From Rhodeus uyekii (taxonomy: Eukaryota > Chordata > Actinopteri > Cypriniformes > Acheilognathidae), in NCBI GenBank assembly GCA_037043235.1, contig JAWRVZ010000041.1:4124001-4188000 (forward strand): a stretch of 64,000 nt of DNA, written 5' to 3'. The notes below the pieces were generated by a model, which ran no database searches, was not told where the DNA came from, and saw nothing but the letters and a program-made list of their open reading frames with translations. Made by a program: the position numbers and the translations under genes. Of this stretch, positions 57,530-64,000 are shown in pieces. How positions within the stretch are numbered: position 1 is the stretch's first letter; the number at the start of each line of letters is the position of its first letter.

Positions 57530-58160
57530 CAATTTCTGATATCTGGAATTACATCTCCACTAGTTGAAATATTAATTCTTGAGATCACATATCAATAATT
57601 AAGAGAGTGATTTCAGATATCTAAAATGTCTTTCTTACTAGTAAGAATCACATTCATGACATCAGAAATTCAGAAATTAAGATTGTCACTAGTGATATCA
57701 AAATGTATATTTTTACTTCTAGCAATTCAATTGTTGATAACAAGAACAGACATCTACACCAGTAACCATGCAATTACTGAAATAAAAAATGTAAGTTTTT
57801 ACTAGTAAGAATTTGTATTTCTGATATGTGAAATTGAAATTTCAACTAGTAAGAAATCAGTTCTTGATTTCAACAACAGTAGCCTATGGTGACATTCAAC
57901 TAGTGAAAATACAATTACAGACATCAAGAATTATAGTTTTTACTTGAAATTCAATTCTTGATATAAAGAATTTGTATTTCTGCAAATTATGACGTCATTG
58001 TTGATATCAAGAATGAACATTTTTTACGAGTGGAAATGTAATTGCTGATTTAAAAAAAATTACAATTGTTAATAGTAGAGATCTAGTTCCTGATATCACG
58101 AATTAGCATTCATCTAGTGAAAACTGAATTGTTGATATCAAGAATTTATATCCTGCGAAT
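57530..58160. repeat. Degenerate palindrome-rich tandem repeat (GATATC / ACTAGT)
   Basis: Over 600 bases alternate around two six-base palindromes, gatatc (or near variants) and actagt, joined by aagaatt, aaatt and tttttact linkers. Spacing is irregular at about 30-80 bases, so it is an old, diverged array. No coding frame is seen. Confidence 0.6.
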
Positions 58161-58369
58161 GATTATCCTGCTATAAATCTTCTTGCTGATGTACCTGACA
58201 CAACGGCCCCCTATCTAAAATCCCTTGATATGCAAATAATATCGACTAGAGTAAAGCTCAAGTTGTTTTTAGATGCGTGTGAACTGAATGAGGTGTTTCT
58301 AGTACTTGAAAGCAACCGTTTGCATTAATTAAGATAAATGTCCAAATCGGCATATTATAATGACTTCTG

Positions 58370-58570
58370 AAGGATCATTTGTCACTGAAGACTGGAATAA
58401 TTATTGCTGAAAATCCATTTTTGCATCAGAGGAATGAATTACATTTTCAAATATATTAAAATAGGAAACCATTATTTTAAATTATAGTAATGCTTCAAAA
58501 TATTACATGTTTTACTGAATTTTGATTAAATAAATGCAGCCTTGGTGAGCATGAGAGACATTACATGGGA
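58370..58570. repeat. Dispersed cyprinid repeat, family A
   Basis: Contains ctgaaggatcatttgtcact, gaagactggaataattattg and aatgcagccttggtgagcat. It is in the same orientation as the copy at 8540. Confidence 0.65.
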
Positions 58571-58599
58571 CATTATATTTCTTAAAGGTGTTACTTCTT

Positions 58600-61500
58600 G
58601 AATGTTAGTCTACCAAAAGTAAATCAATGAATAAATAATTTAATTAATTAATTTACTTGAGCCAAGAATCATTTTGACAGTGTATTCCAACGCCTTCTAT
58701 TCACAAGCCACATTTTGCATAAATGGTTCCACAGCATTTAGACGACAAACCAGATTCCCCAATTTAAATAACTTTTCCTCTTCAGCAAAGCACACTTAGC
58801 AGAAAGCCATTCTTACACCATAGATTTCTGAGTCCTTTAACACAATAGCTCATTTTGCAGGATCTTGGGATTTCTTTAATATCTCTCTGAACCACTATGA
58901 GAGTAATGAGTTCTGCTGTGTGGGTTTGTTAATAACAAACAGGAAAGAGTAACTTTTCAAAGGAAAGAACAAAACGACACAAAAGAAGTTCTCAGAAAAG
59001 CACTAGGTGGAAATCATTAGAATTCAGACCTAAAATCTTCCATTATCCACTGATTACTGCAAATGTTTTCTTGCCAAATTGAGGCCCGAAGAGATTTCTC
59101 TGCATAAATACAAAATGAAAAGCCGTGTCAAAGAATGATTGAATTAACAGCCTATTGCTTGTGAATATTCATGGTTATCAAAGTATGAATTTTATTCTGC
59201 AGTAGTCTTGTTACGCTTATTATGAGCAGAATCTAAATTGTAATGTGGTCACCATCCATCAATAATGCTTCATCTCCCCTGCTGTCACACTTTAACAGCA
59301 TATTTGACCTTATGAACTCTTTATTTTTTCTAATCTCCTTTTTCCATATCGCTTCAAAAAAATCAATTCAGTTTCAGTCTATGAAGTCCAGTGAAGAGTT
59401 ATTGCTCAACACTACTTTAAGTTTAAATCTTACTTATTGTTCATACCTCGCACAAAGCTTTGTTTACCTTGATATTCTCTGGAATGGAATCTACATAATT
59501 TATAAGTTATGTGTGTTACAAATCAATGTCTGCTGGGGGTTTTTATGTGCCTTTTCCCATTCTTCACTGCTGTGGGATGTGATGGATTCTGTTTATTTTC
59601 TGTTGGAGTTATTTGACTGATGGGCCGAGGGCTGTACTTTGTTATATGGTGGTGGTAATGTGGTACAGCTCTAATGGCCCAATTCCAAGAGAAATTGCCT
59701 TATTGGTTAACCTGCTGATTGGAGACTTGGCTAAGTGATAGATAAGCACTGAAGTTTTTCTGGAGAAAGAAATTGTGTTTCTATGAGTCATTGACATGTC
59801 ATCCGGTGCATTACAGCTTCATACCTTATTATTATAGTTTGCATTCTAAATTTGGATTTTGATGAGCTGTGTTCCAAGTTATTAAATGACTATACATGCA
59901 CAACGAGATTACAGGCTAATGAACAATATTTCCAAGCAAATAAAAAAAAGAAGTTTATTTCGACAATGTTAATACATTTAACTGGTAACTAAACATTGCC
60001 CACTGTCAGAAAAATATTATTGAAATAATAAAGTAGTGGCTTATTTCTTTGACATTTGATCTTTACCTTTTCTCTTTTATTAACTACGACCTTTTTTTAT
60101 TCAATAAAAGTAAACCGTGACAAGACAGTGTGCCTGATTTTCATCCCTTTCATTGTATGGAAAAGAGCAGCATTGACATTCTGTTAATATCTTTTGTTTT
60201 CCACACACTAAAGTCATGAAGCTGAGTATATTATTACAGAACTGTCTTTTTTTTTTAAAGCAAGCTATCTCTTTAAAAGCAGTATTCTATTCTATTTCTA
60301 ACCATAAGCAAAAAGGACAGCACTATTCATTTTACATTTAGATCAGACCTAAACATATCAGTGAAATAAATCACAAAATTGCCTTTGTGATTGATCACTC
60401 ACTTTCGCAAGAGAAGAGAGTGAACGAGAGAAAGAAGGAGATTGTAAAATGAGGAAAGGAGGACAGACAGTGCAATTTTGCTTGTTATTAATGTTTGTGC
60501 ACAGTGCTTGGTAAAAAGTGTGCACTTCACTGCTGACAAACGCCTTTTAAGACCATCACGGCTTTTGTTCTCATCTCTGCGATTGATTTCCCTATTGCAA
60601 GCTGACCATGCGTTTAGTTCCTTGTGCCTGTTATTAGACCAAACCAATCTTTTACTGGACGTATTGTCACTCACCCCCATGAATTATGAGGATGTAATCT
60701 GTCAATCTCTACAACTGTTATACCTCGATTACATTCAATTCCACCGCAGGCTATAAGTGAGATCATCCAGTCGGGTTTTGCGGTCTAGAATGGAAAGGAA
60801 ATTGGCTGAGATCAAAACAACTGCTAGTTTTACTACTGGCCACAAATATGTAGGCTGCAGGCATTTTGTGCAAAATCCAAATGGATTTGTATTGATTTGA
60901 AGCACACTTCATCGTAAAGTACAAGCAAGTGTAGCCCTTGATTTATGTGACTGATGTGCCTTGGGTTAAGGTCAATTGAGCACTTGCTGTGGCCTGTGAT
61001 GATGGCCGGCTTCATCCGAAACCGCTATGATATATGAATCGCAACATCGGCATTGAGTTAACAGGCTAAATTGCATACATTGAGTTACATTCCAAACTCC
61101 ATGACAACATGTGCAATAAAAGATGTTTTTGATCCTGTTTTATCTCTCCATTGTACACCACAGAATGGTTGAAGGTCATGGCATTTTCATCCCCATTAAC
61201 ACATAAACAGAATCTCACAAGCACACGGATCTGACATAACAAGCCTTCTATTAACAAGACCTCACACTCACAAGGACACACCATTTAATCTGACATGCTT
61301 CAAACTCACTTTTAAATATCTGATGAGAATGTTTTCTATCTAAAAGTACAGCTCACCAATTTCAAGGCCACTCAAGTTTTCAAGCAAACAACCTTTATGG
61401 GTTTTATATTCAGGATCCACTGTAAATTGGAAAAGGAGAAAAATCTTGTGTCAATGAACTTAAAACTATCCATATTCATTTCTTAATACAGGGTCATGGG

Positions 61501-61970
61501 CTTATTATCCACCTTATTTTTATTGTTAGAGGGAATGGGGCCATTTGCAATTATAAATGTTACTTGCTCCCAATTACATTAGTTCAAAAGAGCTTGTAAT
61601 ATTGTTTGATATTGCAAACTGGAATTTCACATAATATTATTTGAATTGTATTGATGCAATTATAAGTGTTTTACATATTATAATAGTTTTACAGTTTATC
61701 AGACTTTCTAGTCATTTATCTATGGTGGCTAATGAATCGGAAGCCTTTTGCACAGTCACAGAAAATAGCTTACCTCCATGTGGCAAAATGAGGTGGATAT
61801 TGTGCATAATTCATGAGTTTACTTTCATCAAAACGTTTAAGAAAAAAACAATCCTATTTGGCTGTTATCACAAATCCCCCTTAATGCTGTTCACACTAGG
61901 TTATCGCATTCAAGTAGCGCAGCTAAATAAAAACTGAATGCTCGGTCTCAAGGTGCTTTTTTGCTTTTAA
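58600..61970. other. Intergenic DNA with nothing recognised
   Basis: The 125-codon frame at 59243-59620 is Leu/Ser/Phe-rich with no domain I recognise, most likely chance. Parts of 59030-59200 look less degraded than the surroundings but show no defined site. Confidence 0.4.
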
Positions 61971-62720
61971 CTAAGGCTGCATCCAAAATTGCATACTTCC
62001 TTACTATATAGCAGGTGAAAAACAGTAGAATTCACAGTAATATAAAAGAGTAGGCAAAAAGTATTGTTTGATGTGAATTAGCATGTCGCTAGCGAGATTT
62101 AGTGTGAATTGGCATGTCGCTAGCGAGATTTAGCGTGACTTGGCATGCCGCTAGCGAGATTTAGCGTGAATTGGCATGCGGCTAGCGAGATTTAGCGTGA
62201 ATTGGCATGCCGCTAGCGAGAGAGATTTAGCGTGAATTGGCATGCCGCTAGCGAGAGAGATTTAGCGTGAATTGGCATGTCGCTAGCGAGATTTAGCGTG
62301 AATTAGCATGCCGCTAGCGAGATTTAGCGTGAATTAGCATGTCTCTAGTGAGATTTAACGTGAATTAGCATGTCGCTAGCGAGATGTGTACTCGGATTAC
62401 CTTCGGTAAGATTTTGAAGTGCGCATACAATAGACTCTTTACTATCCCATGAGGCCACATGATAGGATTTATGAATGGCAGTGAAACAACGCAACTTATG
62501 CTTGTAGGTCATGTGATAGTGAGAACATTGCAAAATTCATACTATATGGAACAATTTTTTTTATGAATGGAGGTGAATTGCTGCAAATGACGCAAGTAGG
62601 TCACATAATTTTGACAACATGGCAGTTGCTGTACATGCGGATTACATAGTACAGAATGTACCTTTCAAACAGTTGTGAATTAAGTACTCACAAAGCACGC
62701 GATTTAGGATGCACCGTTAG
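61971..62720. mobile_element. TIR element carrying a 31-bp satellite
   Basis: Left end ctaaggctgcatccaaaatt and right end inverted ctaacggtgcatcctaaatc match well over about 20 bases and resemble the common fish aggctgcatcc-type DNA transposon ends. A target duplication cannot be separated from the palindromic CTAA/TTAG outer bases. No transposase is present. Confidence 0.6.
62073..62385. repeat. 31-bp tandem array, 10 units
   Basis: Units start at 62073, 62104, 62135, 62166, 62197, 62232, 62267, 62298, 62329 and 62360. Each reads close to gtgaattggcatgtcgctag followed by cgagatttagc, and most hold the palindrome GCTAGC. Two units are 35 bases long because of an extra gaga. Confidence 0.95.
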
Positions 62721-63119
62721 TCTCACATAGCCATATTGAGGGCAGGAGGTTTGGACCAAATAACATTATTCATTGGCCGCCCAGAGGCTGACTGAAATGT
62801 AAAGTAGCCAATCACAATTAGTTCAGTATCATGTTTAGGGGCATGACAAATATCCAGAAAGGCATGTAAAACCTAAGAAAATCTAGCATTTAGTTGATCC
62901 TGATATGCACTCACTGTCACCATTGTAAACACGATGGCTTTCTTCTTCCATGAGGGGGTTTTGCTGTCATGGCGTGTTTGCTTCCAGGCGAACCATCACA
63001 AAATGCGACAGACGCGTCTCCTGGAAATCCCTTGGAATTCAACCAATCAGAACACAACTTCAAAACTCCTACAATCTGTAGACATGCCGTCTAAAGCTGA
63101 GACTATGAAGAAATGATTT

Positions 63120-63172
63120 CTTCAAAATAAGTACCTAGTGACGAGAGTAGGTGATTTAGAACGCAGCCTGAA
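63120..63172. repeat. Possible end of an aggctgcatcc-type DNA transposon
   Basis: Reads gagagtaggtgatttagaac followed by gcagcct, the inverted form of a common fish transposon end (AGGCTGCGTTCTAAATC). A left partner could be the terminus at 61975, in which case 61971-63167 is one composite element, or it could be lost. Confidence 0.4.
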
Positions 63173-63239
63173 ATGCAAAATACATTCATTGTAAATTGGC
63201 CCTGGGAATTTGCAAACGCCTCCCCTTCAATCGCCCTGC

Positions 63240-63440
63240 TCCATTTCAATATGTACCTGTCTGTTTTAGTTTAGTCAGTTTTAGTGTGTTTTAGTTCACC
63301 CTGTGCCCGTTTGCCTGTGTTCTTGATCTTTGCTAGCTTCTACAGTACTCTCTGTGTATTTAAGACCTTAGTTTCCTCTGTCCTGAGTCTCTTAAGATTT
63401 GTCAATAAAGACTTTAATTTGGATTTCATGCATTTACAAC
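63240..63440 (+). mobile_element. Possible LTR-like segment
   Basis: Contains repeated gttttagtt motifs, a TATA-like tgtatttaagacc, and tttgtcaataaagactttaa with a poly(A) signal about 50 bases later, an LTR-like arrangement. No partner LTR or internal region was seen. Confidence 0.35.
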
Positions 63441-64000
63441 TACAGCCACATTTTTAAAATTATTTTCACTTTTTGTCACTTTTGAGCCTGTGATTGTTGT
63501 TTCATAACTGATGTTTCATGTCAATAATTGTCGATTTTGAAAAAGGAGGAACCACTAATCTGTAGGAGGAACCTGTACACGCACTGTATACATGTGGGTG
63601 TCAGATGTCTGTTATTGTAGGAGAAACATCCCAGTAGATTATTACAGTCACGGTACTCACAGTTGAAACGCAGTATACTTAACCTGATTGTGTTAATTAG
63701 TTAATTAACATATTCACAGTCCCTAAATTATATTGACTGAAAATTGTGTGTGCTCTCAAGGGACTTTTGCTAATCTTGTACACAATGCACATTTAATTTG
63801 GGTAAATGGAGTGTAAAGAACTCTAGGTGAGAGAGTATCTCAGTATAAAAATGCATTCAGAATCAGATAACCATACATAATTGTAAAAAAGTCAAATGTC
63901 TTTATTAAGAAAGGAAGACATGTTATACAAGCACACAGAGTCTGTGAAGAAGAGCGACAATATTGAAATGTCCTGCTCGCCCTCATTATACTGAAATACT

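Noticed and set aside
59243..59620. 125-codon frame rich in hydrophobic residues
   Set aside because: Hydrophobic runs follow from T-rich DNA. No membrane protein family is recognised and there are no flanking exons.
62073..62385. CRISPR-like direct repeats
   Set aside because: The 31-bp units follow each other with no unique spacers, and the host is a vertebrate; this is a tandem satellite.

Overview
This window is vertebrate genomic DNA, most likely from a cyprinid or closely related teleost. It is AT-rich and intron-bearing. It is packed with fish-type mobile elements: Tc1/mariner and Tigger-like DNA transposons, hAT MITEs, an L2-tailed tRNA SINE, a fish L2/CR1/Rex-group LINE and Ty3/gypsy remnants. 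Nothing looks prokaryotic: there are no operons, and most open frames are short chance frames.

One protein-coding gene can be reconstructed from end to end. It is hdac11 (class IV histone deacetylase / lysine defatty-acylase), on the minus strand from the start codon at 45629 to the stop at 23729. Ten coding exons sum to 1143 nt, 380 codons plus stop. Every splice junction is GT-AG and every phase matches. All expected zinc and catalytic residues are present (H153/H154, D192, H194, D272, Y315). The promoter side lies at about 45.63-46.34 kb, and the first good poly(A) signal is at 23308-23313.

Region by region: 1-23.3 kb is downstream intergenic DNA with a hAT MITE (3262-3953), a Tigger-like fragment (6309-7125), a perfect 20-bp inverted repeat (9610-9656), a small MITE (10556-10903), a tRNA-derived SINE (about 11366-11530), two joined Tc1/mariner pieces (14746-16150) and a decayed gypsy gag/protease (about 17590-18440). 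23.3-45.6 kb is hdac11, whose large introns (up to about 6.8 kb) carry further transposons, possible LTR fragments and a nested pair of elements at 38.83-39.84 kb. 46.3-64 kb is upstream intergenic DNA. It holds a 5'-truncated LINE with an uninterrupted reverse transcriptase frame (47983-49660), a second Tigger-like element (52302-53795), a four-level nest (54944-56345: TIR element, 54-bp minisatellite, hAT MITE, tRNA-Ser pseudogene), a degenerate palindrome-rich repeat (57.53-58.16 kb) and a 31-bp satellite inside a TIR element (61971-62720).

I found no convincing new gene system. The best items for follow-up are the nested repeat structures, the tRNA-bearing hAT MITE and the long C-terminal tail of this hdac11. 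Repeat family names come from remembered sequence patterns, not from a database search, and are scored accordingly.
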